A program made the position numbers and the translations under genes. Shown piece after piece: positions 16,162 to 25,835 of a stretch of DNA of 64,000 bases. The stretch is from Bacteroidaceae bacterium (GTDB lineage: Bacteria; Bacteroidota; Bacteroidia; Bacteroidales; Bacteroidaceae): the NCBI GenBank assembly GCA_017965425.1, contig JAGCPY010000033.1:52484-116483 (forward strand). The letters are read 5' to 3'. Under the pieces are notes generated by a model, which saw only the letters and a list, made by a program, of their open reading frames with translations, searched no databases and was not told the origin of the DNA. Every line of letters starts with the position of its first letter. Within the stretch, counting starts at the first letter, position 1.

Positions 16162-19110
16162 ATGAAATATTACTTTACGTCTTTTCTGACATTGCTCCTG
16201 ATGCTGACGGTTGTCGGTTGCAGCAGTGACCTTTTGCCTTTCCTCCAATTTGAGGTTGAAAGCACGACGGGAAAAAGTGAAATCGCCTTGACGGTTGACG
16301 GAACGTGTGACAATGCTGCTCCTATTCGCATTAAAGCCTCCGATGAATTGGAGTGGACCGTCAAACCTTCTGTGGGCTGGCTGCATGTGAATCCCACTTC
16401 AGGTCATGGAACAACATCTATCGCTGTTTCTGCAGACCGTAGTCCTGATTTTGTTGAACGTTCGGCCAATATCACAGTCGATTGCGAAGGTATGCAGAAA
16501 CTGTTTGTTGTTCGTCAAGCTCCTGCCACTCAGATGCAATTGAGCTATGGCGAAAATCTAAACAAGTCCTCGTTGACGTTGACTCCGTTGTCTGCAGCTC
16601 AACAATACGAAGTGAAAGTCCATTCCAACGAGAGTTGGACAGCAGCCGTAAATGAAGGGCATGAATGGTGCAGTATCAGTCCTTCTGCTGGACAAAATGA
16701 CGGAACCTTGATGATTCAAGTGACCGAAAACAGAGATACAAAAGAGAGAAATGCTTCTATTGTGCTGACTGCTGGGGCTGTGAGTGCAACCATTTCGGTA
16801 GTGCAGGGGGCATACAATGCGAGCTTGGTCATTACGCCGATGGAATTAAAGTTCAAGGATAGAGACAAGGATCCGCAGAAAGTAACTGTTTCGTCGAGTG
16901 ATCCTGTAACTATTTCCTGTGACTCTTCTTCTTGGTGTATTGTTTCAACCGACAACTTAGAGGCTGGAGATGGCCGTGTGTTCTATGTCTCTGTGAAAGA
17001 GAATGCAACCCTCCAAGACCGTCCAGCTAAGATTACAGTAGAGAACAAGTATGATACACAGATAATTACTGTTATACAAGACAAGCATGAGCCCTATATT
17101 GAATTGTCAAATGAAAGATGGGATTTCGATGAGGGAAGTGATGCTCATGATTTTACCATTAAAACCGATGATGAATGGGAAGCCATTTCGGGTGCTTCTG
17201 ACTGGTGTCGGATTCAGAATCCTACAGGTGATGGAGATGGATTGTTAGCCGTGTTTGTCTTGAGGAACGAGACAGAGAGTGATCGTGAAACGGACGTCAC
17301 TGTCAAACTGAAGAAGTATGCCGTTACAAAGAAGATTCACATCACGCAGGCCAAGCATACTGCAACGTTGAAACTGACACCTGCGTCTCTTTCGGCTTAC
17401 AATTCTTCAGAGAACAATACTTCGGTCTCTATTGAAACAACGGATTACTGGGAAGCCGTCTCCGACGCGTCTTGGTGCACGGTGACGCCTCCTTCTGGTA
17501 CGGGCAACGGAACGATGCAGATAAAGGTGGGAGCAAATAGAACGACGTCCTCCCGCACAGCGACGATTACTGTGAAGACGTACGCTTCAGAGGAGAAGAA
17601 GGTGGTTTATAAAACGGCGACACTGAACGTGAAACAGGAAGCATTCACTGCAGAATTGTCGATAGCAGATGCGGACAAGAGTATTTCTGTGACGGAAGGA
17701 GGGACAAATAATCGCCCTGTGAATGTTTCCTCAACAATCTCTTGGACTACCAAGTCAAATGCAGGATGGTGCACGGTCACTCCGTCGAATGGTGAAGGTA
17801 ATGGTCAGATCACCATCAGCGTGGAGAAGAATATCGATACGAATGCACGTACTGCAGAGGTTACGCTTACTAACTCGGAGTATAAAAAGATGGTGTCCAT
17901 CTCAGTGACACAGGCGGGCCATGTGGCCAAGCTGACACTTTCACCCACTTCATTGCCCGATTTCAATTCGACACAAGGCAGTGTGCAAGTGTCGGTTACT
18001 ACCGACGATTACTGGGAGGCAATTTCCAGCCAGACCTGGTGCACGCTCTCGCCTCTGTCCGGAACAGGCAGTGGAACCCTCCAGATAAACGTGGATGCCA
18101 ATTCACAAACGAGTCAACGTACTGCCACAGTCACCGTGAAGACATACGCCTCCTCTGATAAGCAGACACCTTATGAGACCAAAACGATCACTGTGAAGCA
18201 GGAAGCCTTCAAAGCAGAACTGTCTGTTGAAAAAACAACCATGTCTTTTGAGGAAGACGGTGGCAGTTCACCCATAAACATATCGTCCACGGTCGATTGG
18301 AAGGCTGTGTCCGACCAAAGTTGGTGTTCGGTAGAACCGTCGAATGGTGAAGGCAATGGTCAGTTGGTCATCAAAGTCGAGAAGAATGCTTCCGTAAGTG
18401 AACGCACGGCCAAGGTCACGTTGAGGAATGTGGCATATAATTTAACAGCCATTATCACCGTGAAGCAGGCAGGCCATGATGCCATTTTGGAAGTGTCTGC
18501 CGATGCACTATCCTTTGACATGAAAGACACAAAGGCCGAAGTGGTGACTATAACGACGAATGGTGATGATAAATGGACGGCATCTGTATCGGAAGAATGG
18601 TGCAAGGTGGCGCCTGCTTACGGTAGCGGCAAAGGAGCCATTTCTGTGACCGTTGATGAAAACAAGACATCGAAGGATCGAACAGCCATCGTTACCGTGA
18701 CGTTAAATGACTATCCCGACAAGACGAAAGAGATTACCGTTACACAGAGTATGCATAAGACGACTCTGGAAATAGATCCTCAGTCTTTCACCGTAGAAGC
18801 AAATGGAGGTACGCAACGCATTACGGTCACTTGTTCCGATGATTGGGTGGTGACGACAGCCTCCTCCTGGTGTACTTTCAGCAAGAATGAAGGCAAGGCA
18901 GGCACAGATTTCTTTGATATCACAGTGGGTGAATATGCCAATGGTTTCCGTGAAAGGACAGCCAGCATCAAGATTCAGGCAAAATCTTCTGATGGCACCC
19001 TCCTGTCAGCCACTCGTTATGTGAACATTACTCAAAAAACGAAGGAGGCTCCAACCCCTCAGGAGGGCGACAACGGCTTTCCCGACTATGTCCGTCGCAG
19101 GAAGAAGTAA
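16162..19110 (+). CDS. Multi-BACON-domain lipoprotein
   Basis: A 982-residue lipoprotein. The lipobox is VVGC at about residue 20. About ten BACON-type Ig-like domains follow, each with a W-x-x-x-S/P motif, a WC (C-x-x-x-P-x-x-G-x-G) block, R-T/S-A-x-x-T/V, and an ending of the form V-x-Q (VVRQ, VVQG, VIQD, ITQA, VKQE, VTQA, VKQE, VKQA, VTQS, ITQK). Domains 4-5 and 6-7 form a duplicated two-domain unit: both share TDDYWEA/TTDYWEA, VKTYAS and VKQEAF. BACON domains are linked to carbohydrate or mucin binding in Bacteroidetes. The protein ends in a short basic tail (YVRRRKK). It lies just downstream of the barrel protein. Confidence 0.9.
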   Translation: MKYYFTSFLTLLLMLTVVGCSSDLLPFLQFEVESTTGKSEIALTVDGTCDNAAPIRIKASDELEWTVKPSVGWLHVNPTSGHGTTSIAVSADRSPDFVERSANITVDCEGMQKLFVVRQAPATQMQLSYGENLNKSSLTLTPLSAAQQYEVKVHSNESWTAAVNEGHEWCSISPSAGQNDGTLMIQVTENRDTKERNASIVLTAGAVSATISVVQGAYNASLVITPMELKFKDRDKDPQKVTVSSSDPVTISCDSSSWCIVSTDNLEAGDGRVFYVSVKENATLQDRPAKITVENKYDTQIITVIQDKHEPYIELSNERWDFDEGSDAHDFTIKTDDEWEAISGASDWCRIQNPTGDGDGLLAVFVLRNETESDRETDVTVKLKKYAVTKKIHITQAKHTATLKLTPASLSAYNSSENNTSVSIETTDYWEAVSDASWCTVTPPSGTGNGTMQIKVGANRTTSSRTATITVKTYASEEKKVVYKTATLNVKQEAFTAELSIADADKSISVTEGGTNNRPVNVSSTISWTTKSNAGWCTVTPSNGEGNGQITISVEKNIDTNARTAEVTLTNSEYKKMVSISVTQAGHVAKLTLSPTSLPDFNSTQGSVQVSVTTDDYWEAISSQTWCTLSPLSGTGSGTLQINVDANSQTSQRTATVTVKTYASSDKQTPYETKTITVKQEAFKAELSVEKTTMSFEEDGGSSPINISSTVDWKAVSDQSWCSVEPSNGEGNGQLVIKVEKNASVSERTAKVTLRNVAYNLTAIITVKQAGHDAILEVSADALSFDMKDTKAEVVTITTNGDDKWTASVSEEWCKVAPAYGSGKGAISVTVDENKTSKDRTAIVTVTLNDYPDKTKEITVTQSMHKTTLEIDPQSFTVEANGGTQRITVTCSDDWVVTTASSWCTFSKNEGKAGTDFFDITVGEYANGFRERTASIKIQAKSSDGTLLSATRYVNITQKTKEAPTPQEGDNGFPDYVRRRKK

Positions 19111-19163
19111 GTAAGGAGGCACAAGCATGAATGATGATATTATCTTTTAAAATCAATAGAATC

Positions 19164-22100
19164 ATGAAGTTCAAACATATTTTTTCTACGCTGTTAGGGA
19201 CTTGCTTATCCGCCACGTCTGCCTCGGCGCAGCAGTGGGTAGAGCCTCAGTATCCTTTTTTGTCAGATTACATTTCTCTCGTCACTGAAGTGGACTCTGG
19301 CCGTGACTATATGATAGAAAATGTTGGCGCAGGTCAGTTCTTGTCTGCCGGTAACAACTGGGCTACCCAGATCAGCTTGACAGCTGATGGGCTAAACGAC
19401 CATCATTGTGAAGCACTGATTTTGCATTTAGCGTATGACAACCAGGTGTTGCAAGGCCACGAAATCGAGGGATGGACTTTCCGCATGAATGGTACATTCA
19501 ATGCCTGGGGTACCACTAACCGCTTAGGGCATTTTGTGGTCGGTTCTGGTAATAATATGCTTTTCCGCGATTCCGAGTCTGGTGGTTTTGTAGATTACAA
19601 CCAGCAGGGGCGTGGAATTTTGTGGAGTCTCGACTTATGGGGCGATGGCACTTTTTCCATTCAAACGTCGTCCGAAGACCCCAATTTCCCCGATGCAGCC
19701 AACCAATATGCTGGATGGGATGACAGCGAGGGACCTATCGAGCTTCTATACGCGGATGAGAACTCATACGAAGTGAGTGGCAATACGGCTGTTCGCTTCG
19801 ACCTCACCGCTGAGACCATTAATGATCTATCCCAAATTCAATGGCGATTCTATGAGGTCAACTTCTCGGCCTATCATCAGGCTTTGGAGCTATATCCTTA
19901 TCAGATGTCGCTCTATCAGTTGCTTGAGACGAGCCGTCAGTACGAGGTGCATACAGCTGTTACAGACGCCGCAGCGACGGCACTGGCAAGAGCCACGACC
20001 GCAGAAGAACTAATCTCGGCAGAACAAACCCTGCGCAGGGCCATCATGGCATCTCAACTGGCAAATGCTTCTGAGGAATCGCCCGTTGATGTCACCTCAT
20101 TCTTGGTGAATCCCGCCTTCGAGGAAGGCAATACCCGTGGATGGGCTTGGGATATTACTGATGTGAGTAACATCGGTTTTCAGAGTGCGAGCTATACCAA
20201 TGAGTTGTCGGGAACCTCTATTGCTCGCTTTATAGAAGCTTGGAAAAGTGGTTCAGCGCTTGGCGATGGTCGGCTCTTTCAGGCTATCGAAACGCCGCTT
20301 CCCGCTGGAAAGTATGTGCTTGAGGCAGATGTCATTGCTGTGCGTCAGGGCCAAGATTCCCCAGTCACTGGGGCTTACTTATTTGTCGAAGATCGTTCAA
20401 ACGGCGCTGTGAGCCGAACCGCTGTAAGTACGGGGGATGGCATGCCTGAACATTTCTCTGTGATTTTCATCAAACCAAATGACAATGACGCTTTCACCAT
20501 CGGCTTGGAAACCGAGAACACAACTGCCAACTGGCTCGCCGGCGACAACTTCCGCCTTTTCTACTATGGCCGCAGCGACGACTCTCAGGAGCTGAACCAG
20601 CTGCGTCTGGCCATTTCCGAGGCGGAGCAGGTGAATACCGACGTGAAGACAGAGGCTTCCAAGCGTGCTGACTTCTATGCCGCCTTGAATGCAGCGCAGG
20701 GCGTGGAAGCGCTCGAGAGCAGTACTCCTAACGATTGTATGTTGGCCATGCAGAATCTTCAGGCGGCTCAAGCGGCATTCTTCGAATCAGCCCGCCTTTA
20801 TGTGACGCTGTCCGAAATACTCGCTGATGACAGTTACCTTTCTAAGATGATTCGTGAAGCACAGGCCAACGGCAACTGGGCTGAGCTCGCTGCGACGCTC
20901 TCCGCCTTTAAGAGCAATCTCCAAAATGGCTATGACCAGGAAACAGCTACACAGGATGAAATCGTCAATGCGAGCAGCCGGGCCTACGCACAAGTGGAAG
21001 ACTTCCTCTGCCTTGGCAAACATATTCTACCGGGAGACGACCTCACCATACTGATTCAGAATGCAGACTTCTCTGAGGGTGCCGGACAAAACGTCCCTGG
21101 ATGGAACATCGCTTCGGGGAACATCACTGAGCTTTCCGCGGCTTATCACAATGTCGAGGCCTTTCATCAGCCATTCAATTTCACCCATGTCATTCCCAAC
21201 CTACCTGCCGGCAACTATGTGCTGAAGGTTCAGGCCTTCACGCGCAACGATGGTGGGCGCAGCGCTTTCTTCTATGCGGGCGATGACCGGAAGCCTTTGA
21301 TGGGCATCGAAGATGAATATAGCGCAACGGCGCTCCTCAGCCCATATCAAGATGGAACATCCAATGGAAATCACCCCTACGATATGCCACGAACCGACGG
21401 ATTGGGCTACCAGCCCAATTCTATGCAAGGGGCAGAAGCCTACTTCAATACCACCAATCCACTAACGGGTAAACCTTTTTACGTCAACACTCTCTCCTTC
21501 AAACACAATGGAGGTAATCTCGCGATAGGCATTAGTGCAACAACTAACCAAGAATGGGTGCTCTGGGATAACTTCCAGTTGATACTTCAGAGCGAAATCG
21601 TCTATGTTCTGGATGAGAGCCGTCCGCTGATTGCAAGCCCCGACCAGTTCAGCAGTCCTTTTAGTCAGAACGATTTGGGTAGTAAGGACGGGGATGGCTT
21701 CGAAGCACTTCTCGATACAAATAAAACTACTTATTGGCACTCTTATTGGGGAGGGGGAACTGTTGAAGGCGGCACGCACTATTTCCAGGTGGAGATGACA
21801 GAAGACGTTGCCGATGAGCTCATCGCGTTCCGCTTCTCACGACGCAATGCACAAAATGACCATACGATTCTATGGCAGGTGAGGGGCACCAACGTCTTCG
21901 ATGCAAGCAAAGAGGATTGTGAATTGTTGTGCACCATTCAAACTCCTTTTGCATCTTCCGGCGAGACCATCGATGCCATGCCACCTTTCTCCACCAAGGG
22001 ATATCAGTTCCTACGCTTCTATTCAGAGGAACAACATCCTTCTACACGCGGCTACTTCCATCTGAGCGAATTCCAGCTCTATCCTGTTGTGGAAGAAGGA

Positions 22101-24476
22101 GAATGGAATACAGCATTCAGCAATCTGTTGGCGGTCTATAACGAATATAAGTCATTTGACTTTTCTAACATTGGCTCTTATCCCGGACAATATGACGTGG
22201 ACGCTGTGAGTGCTTTTGCTTCAGCATTGGCAGAAGCGGAATACTTCATCAACAACCCCGGTAGTGCCACTACAGAGAACATGGAGAGGGCTCGTCAAGA
22301 CATTCTAACTACCTATCAGGCAGCGAGAGATTCCCGCATTCCATTTGCTCTGTCCATTCCCGATGGCTACTACCGCATCCGTTCTGCCATGAAGTACGTC
22401 AACGATGGCATTGAAGTGGATAAATATATGTACAGCGAAGAGGAGGAGGGCACTATCTACGCTCGCTGGAACTCACGCGAAGACCTGTCCTCCGACTGTC
22501 CGTCGCTCTGGAAGGTCACCAATTTAGGCAATGGCCGTTTTGACATCGTCAACATGGCAACCAATGCGCGTTTCAACGAAGTGGAGAGAAGTGTTGCCCT
22601 GACCATGTCCACCGAGAGTAACGCGGAAATGGTGATTACGCCCGTCCGTTATCAGATGTATTCAGGCAAATACGATGTCAACATCAATGTCTATCCGCAA
22701 GATGTCAATGACTATTACTGCTTGCATCAGGGTGGACACCAAAGCGGCGAAGGTGTCGGCGGATCTATCGTTGGCTGGAACTCAACAATAGATGAAGAGG
22801 CTGGAACGGTAGGTCCGTCTGAATGGGTCTTTGATTCTGTTCCGGACGAGGAAGCACTGGCCATCATCGAAGGCAATCAATCCGATGTTGTTCTGGAACT
22901 TAACAAGGATTATGAACAGCCGAAACACGAGGATAGGTGGCAATCCTTTTCTGAGTATTCGTCTGAGATTTTTTCCGCGCTGCAAATTGGCTCTTGGGAA
23001 GAAGCTTCCTATGCAATCGTAGATCCATCGACGGGAGAGCGTCATCCTGTTCCTGTGCACACTAACGTGTGGGTCAATCGTAATGGCAATTATATGGAGT
23101 ATGGTCAGGGATATGTCATGCTCCTGATAGATACGGATGGATCATTCCTTGTTCAAAGTTCTGGTAATGTCGCCGCGGGCGATGAATTCAATGGACAATG
23201 GGCTATCAGTAAGAATGGTCGGACTGTCCTGCTCAGCTATCGCATCGTGTTTATAATGCAGACCATCGAAGAGAATGATATGACCTATGAAGTGGGCATA
23301 TACAACACGCTCACTTTTGTGGGTTCTCAACAGAACTCTGCTGAAATCACGATACCCGCGCAAGTGAACAATATGACGGTGACGGGAATCGGACCTTGGG
23401 CGTTTGCCAGTGCCACCAATGCTAAGGCAATCACCATCCCCTCAACAGTCAACCAGCTTGCCGACGATGCCTTCAACGGATGTCACGCCTTGGCCATTGT
23501 CTGGAAAAGCAACACCCCACTCCCGGAGTCCGCTTTCCAAAACTATGGCACAGACACCAGAAACCTATTGTTGTATGTGCCTTCTCGTGATCAGGCATAT
23601 CCGACGGGCGTGCATAATGTAGTGGTGAAGAATGGCGATGCCACGGGGGTGGCAGAAAGTATAGTGCTGACCGATCGTGCACCGTTCTACTGCCCCGAGA
23701 ACTTCCGGGCAACAGACATCAGCTACACGCGTAACTTCAAGATGCGGACGGGCTTGAATGGTGATGTGGCAGGCTGGGAAACCATCAATCTTCCCTTCCG
23801 CGTTGCCACGATTACTCATGCCACAAAGGGTGAACTGAAACCTTTTGGCGCAGTTGTCGAAAACACCCATCCTTTCTGGCTCTATGAGTTAGGCCCTAAT
23901 GGCTTTGACAGGTCAAGCAAGTCTCTGTTCATCAATGCCAACACTCCCTACATTATTGCCATGCCGAATCATCCAGAGTATCAGGTGGAATACAACGTCA
24001 GTGGCGATGTCACTTTTGCGGCTAAGAACGTGAATGTGATGAGCTCTCAAACAGGCAGCTTGCAAGATGCCACTGATGCCGACAACAAGACGTTCCATCC
24101 CAACTATGATATTTGTGAAGCAGATGCGACCCGCTACACCATCAATTCCGATACCCAGCTGGGTGGCGACAACTCCAATGGTATGACGCCGGGCAGCTGC
24201 TTCGTCGCCGGTGTGCGTGAAGCCTATCCCTTTGAAGCTTATATCGAGGTGGTGTCCAACAATGTGAAGGGGGCTGTCATCACGTTGTTCGACAAGGCAA
24301 CCGGCATGGATGCCGTTCCGCTCGATTCGTCCATGCTGGCACGTGATGGCGTGAACGTTTACAACCTGTCTGGTCAGCTCGTCCGCACGTCGTCTTCATC
24401 GGCGAATGTTCGTGAGATTCTTCGTGGTCTCCCCGCTGGCGTGTATGTCGTGAACGGTCAGAAGGTCGTTCACTGA
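19164..24476 (+). CDS. Giant secreted multidomain protein with type IX sorting tail
   Basis: A 1770-residue exported protein. The ATG at 19164 (MKFKHIFSTLLGTC) gives a proper signal peptide ending ASA-QQ; the upstream in-frame ATGs do not. By nucleotide position: helical FIVAR-like segments (about 19860-20070, 20580-20800 and 22090-22330); two jelly-roll/CBM-like domains starting NPAFEEG and NADFSEG (20095-20560 and 21050-21600); an F5/8 type C-like domain (21610-22090, DTNKTTYWHS...); a BspA-like leucine-rich patch (23340-23620, ITIPSTVNQLADDAFNGC); and a C-terminal type IX sorting domain (NVYNLSGQLVR...GLPAGVYVVNGQKV). It is probably surface-displayed and may bind glycans or host proteins. 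No catalytic domain was recognised. Confidence 0.85.
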   Translation: MKFKHIFSTLLGTCLSATSASAQQWVEPQYPFLSDYISLVTEVDSGRDYMIENVGAGQFLSAGNNWATQISLTADGLNDHHCEALILHLAYDNQVLQGHEIEGWTFRMNGTFNAWGTTNRLGHFVVGSGNNMLFRDSESGGFVDYNQQGRGILWSLDLWGDGTFSIQTSSEDPNFPDAANQYAGWDDSEGPIELLYADENSYEVSGNTAVRFDLTAETINDLSQIQWRFYEVNFSAYHQALELYPYQMSLYQLLETSRQYEVHTAVTDAAATALARATTAEELISAEQTLRRAIMASQLANASEESPVDVTSFLVNPAFEEGNTRGWAWDITDVSNIGFQSASYTNELSGTSIARFIEAWKSGSALGDGRLFQAIETPLPAGKYVLEADVIAVRQGQDSPVTGAYLFVEDRSNGAVSRTAVSTGDGMPEHFSVIFIKPNDNDAFTIGLETENTTANWLAGDNFRLFYYGRSDDSQELNQLRLAISEAEQVNTDVKTEASKRADFYAALNAAQGVEALESSTPNDCMLAMQNLQAAQAAFFESARLYVTLSEILADDSYLSKMIREAQANGNWAELAATLSAFKSNLQNGYDQETATQDEIVNASSRAYAQVEDFLCLGKHILPGDDLTILIQNADFSEGAGQNVPGWNIASGNITELSAAYHNVEAFHQPFNFTHVIPNLPAGNYVLKVQAFTRNDGGRSAFFYAGDDRKPLMGIEDEYSATALLSPYQDGTSNGNHPYDMPRTDGLGYQPNSMQGAEAYFNTTNPLTGKPFYVNTLSFKHNGGNLAIGISATTNQEWVLWDNFQLILQSEIVYVLDESRPLIASPDQFSSPFSQNDLGSKDGDGFEALLDTNKTTYWHSYWGGGTVEGGTHYFQVEMTEDVADELIAFRFSRRNAQNDHTILWQVRGTNVFDASKEDCELLCTIQTPFASSGETIDAMPPFSTKGYQFLRFYSEEQHPSTRGYFHLSEFQLYPVVEEGEWNTAFSNLLAVYNEYKSFDFSNIGSYPGQYDVDAVSAFASALAEAEYFINNPGSATTENMERARQDILTTYQAARDSRIPFALSIPDGYYRIRSAMKYVNDGIEVDKYMYSEEEEGTIYARWNSREDLSSDCPSLWKVTNLGNGRFDIVNMATNARFNEVERSVALTMSTESNAEMVITPVRYQMYSGKYDVNINVYPQDVNDYYCLHQGGHQSGEGVGGSIVGWNSTIDEEAGTVGPSEWVFDSVPDEEALAIIEGNQSDVVLELNKDYEQPKHEDRWQSFSEYSSEIFSALQIGSWEEASYAIVDPSTGERHPVPVHTNVWVNRNGNYMEYGQGYVMLLIDTDGSFLVQSSGNVAAGDEFNGQWAISKNGRTVLLSYRIVFIMQTIEENDMTYEVGIYNTLTFVGSQQNSAEITIPAQVNNMTVTGIGPWAFASATNAKAITIPSTVNQLADDAFNGCHALAIVWKSNTPLPESAFQNYGTDTRNLLLYVPSRDQAYPTGVHNVVVKNGDATGVAESIVLTDRAPFYCPENFRATDISYTRNFKMRTGLNGDVAGWETINLPFRVATITHATKGELKPFGAVVENTHPFWLYELGPNGFDRSSKSLFINANTPYIIAMPNHPEYQVEYNVSGDVTFAAKNVNVMSSQTGSLQDATDADNKTFHPNYDICEADATRYTINSDTQLGGDNSNGMTPGSCFVAGVREAYPFEAYIEVVSNNVKGAVITLFDKATGMDAVPLDSSMLARDGVNVYNLSGQLVRTSSSSANVREILRGLPAGVYVVNGQKVVH

Positions 24477-24506
24477 TTGCGACGTAGGTGTTGACGATTG
24501 CAGAAG

Positions 24507-24543
24507 AAGGTGTACACGTTCCTGCTGGAAGGTGTACACCTTC
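24507..24543. repeat. Pair of GTGTACAC motifs preceding hairpin B
   Basis: AAGGTGTACACGTTCC (24507-24522) and GGAAGGTGTACACCTTC (24527-24543) lie just after the giant secreted gene and about 50 bp before hairpin B. A GC-alternating run (ACGCGCACGCGCGCG, about 24553-24567) follows, as also occurs near hairpin A. Confidence 0.65.
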
Positions 24544-24591
24544 TTTATCCCTACGCGCACGCGCGCGTATGTACGCGAATTTGGCACGATA

Positions 24592-24790
24592 AATCCCTCA
24601 ATCCCTCACCTTTCTTGGTAAGATGTTGGAAGATAGGTGCTTATGGGTGAGGGATTGGTGAGGAATAGGTGAGGGATGGTGAGACTTTTGCAAATCTCTC
24701 ACCATCCCTCACCAATCCCTCACCGAAGTCTCACCTGTAAGCGGTTTGTTCTCAGCGCTATACGTAAAGCGGTGAGGGATTGAGGGATTG
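24592..24790. repeat. Long hairpin element B (GTGAGGGATTGG family)
   Basis: The outer arms 24592-24610 and 24771-24790 are inverted copies (AATCCCTCAATCCCTCACC). The inner arms around 24669-24725 contain GGTGAGGGATGGTGAGA and its complement. The element fills most of the 347-bp gap between the giant secreted protein and efp, which converge here. It is less regular than element A, but order and motifs are the same. Confidence 0.75.
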
Positions 24791-24823
24791 AAAGTAAAAA
24801 TCCTAGGTAATGGATTGTTCGGT

Positions 24824-25390
24824 TTAAGCCTTGACGCGGCCCAGGTAGCTTCCGTCGCGGGTATCGACCTCGACAATTTCACCTTCCTCGATGAAGAGGG
24901 GTACGCGGATTTCAGCACCCGTCTCGACCTTGGCCGGCTTGAGGGTGTTGGTGGCGGTGTCGCCTTTGAGGCCAGGTTCAGTCCATGTGATGGCCAGTTT
25001 CACCTTCACGGGTACGTCGGCATAGAGGACGGTTTCTGTAGAGGCGTCTGTGACGACTTCGACGTTCTCGCCTTCCTTCATGAAAGCAACGCCGTTGATG
25101 AGGTCCTTTGCAATGGGAATCTGTTCGAAGGTCTCGTTGTTCATGAAGATGTAGTCTTCACCTTCCATGTAGAGGAACTGGTAGCTGCGACGTTCGACGC
25201 GCACGTCTTCGAGTTTCTCGCCGATGTTGAAACGACGTTCGAGCACGTTTCCGCTGACCACGTCCTTGAGGGTGGTGCGCATGATGGTGTTGCCTTTTCC
25301 AGGCTTCACGTGCAGGAAGTCGATGCAGAAATAGAGCTTGCCGTCCATGCGGATGCAGGTGCCCTTTTTGATGTCTTGGGAGTTAATCAT
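24824..25390 (-). CDS. efp: Translation elongation factor P
   Basis: A 188-residue EF-P, which relieves ribosome stalling at polyproline stretches. The ATG at 25390 (MINSQDIKKGTCIRM) gives the family length; a longer upstream frame is spurious. The tip of domain I is KPGKGNTIMRT with Lys32 at the modification position. The C-terminal OB-fold part ends in VDTRDGSYLGRV. It is transcribed away from rpmH with its own promoter. Confidence 0.97.
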   Translation of the reverse strand: MINSQDIKKGTCIRMDGKLYFCIDFLHVKPGKGNTIMRTTLKDVVSGNVLERRFNIGEKLEDVRVERRSYQFLYMEGEDYIFMNNETFEQIPIAKDLINGVAFMKEGENVEVVTDASTETVLYADVPVKVKLAITWTEPGLKGDTATNTLKPAKVETGAEIRVPLFIEEGEIVEVDTRDGSYLGRVKA

Positions 25391-25447
25391 AGGGTTGAAA
25401 ATGTAAAATATGAAATGAAAATGTGGTTTATTGCTTGAAATCGGGGG

Positions 25448-25480
25448 CAAAGGTAGTGCAAATTAGCGAAAAAACGCAAA
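25448..25480 (-). promoter_or_regulatory. efp promoter
   Basis: On the minus strand, TTTG (25477-25480) and TACCTTTG (25448-25455), 21 bp apart, match the Bacteroidetes -33/-7 consensus. The -7 box lies 57 bp upstream of the efp ATG. Confidence 0.6.
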
Positions 25481-25494
25481 AGTTTGGACGAAAT

Positions 25495-25526
25495 CTTGCG
25501 TGAATGAAAAAAAGTATCTAATTTTG
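25495..25526 (+). promoter_or_regulatory. rpmH promoter
   Basis: A TTG -33 box (25496-25498) and TAATTTTG (25519-25526) with a spacing of about 20 bp match the Bacteroidetes promoter, 46 bp before the rpmH start. It lies back to back with the efp promoter. Confidence 0.6.
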
Positions 25527-25572
25527 CAGCCCGTTAGCCCACGTATGCCAACAAAACAAAAGAAATATAGCA

Positions 25573-25728
25573 ATGAAAAGAACATTCCAACCCCACAATC
25601 GCAGAAGAAAGAACAAGCACGGTTTCCGTGAACGTATGTTGACCGCCAATGGCCGTCGTGTGCTGGCCGCACGTCGCGCCAAGGGCCGCAAGAAACTCAC
25701 CGTCTCAGACGAGCGTCACGGCAAGTAA
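25573..25728 (+). CDS. rpmH: Ribosomal protein L34
   Basis: A 51-residue, very basic protein beginning [18 protein letters not shown], the classic L34 N-terminus, followed by [19 protein letters not shown]. It is part of the large ribosomal subunit. In many bacteria rpmH sits with rnpA and dnaA, but here it lies between efp and a PASTA protein, an arrangement seen in Bacteroidetes. A hairpin with a T-run follows it. Confidence 0.97.
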   Translation: MKRTFQPHNRRRKNKHGFRERMLTANGRRVLAARRAKGRKKLTVSDERHGK

Positions 25729-25749
25729 CCCCGCTGCTGATGAATCAAG

Positions 25750-25808
25750 AACGATGAACGATGGACTGCCGCGCAAAGCTATGTTCATCGTTCATCGTTT
25801 GTTTTTTC
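25750..25808 (+). terminator. Intrinsic terminator after rpmH
   Basis: AACGATGAACGATG (25750-25763) pairs with CATCGTTCATCGTT (25786-25799), followed by TTGTTTTTTCT. It separates rpmH from the PASTA gene, although some read-through would be needed if that gene has no promoter of its own. Confidence 0.7.
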
Positions 25809-25835
25809 TCCTTTTCACCTTAATCGTTGTTCCAC

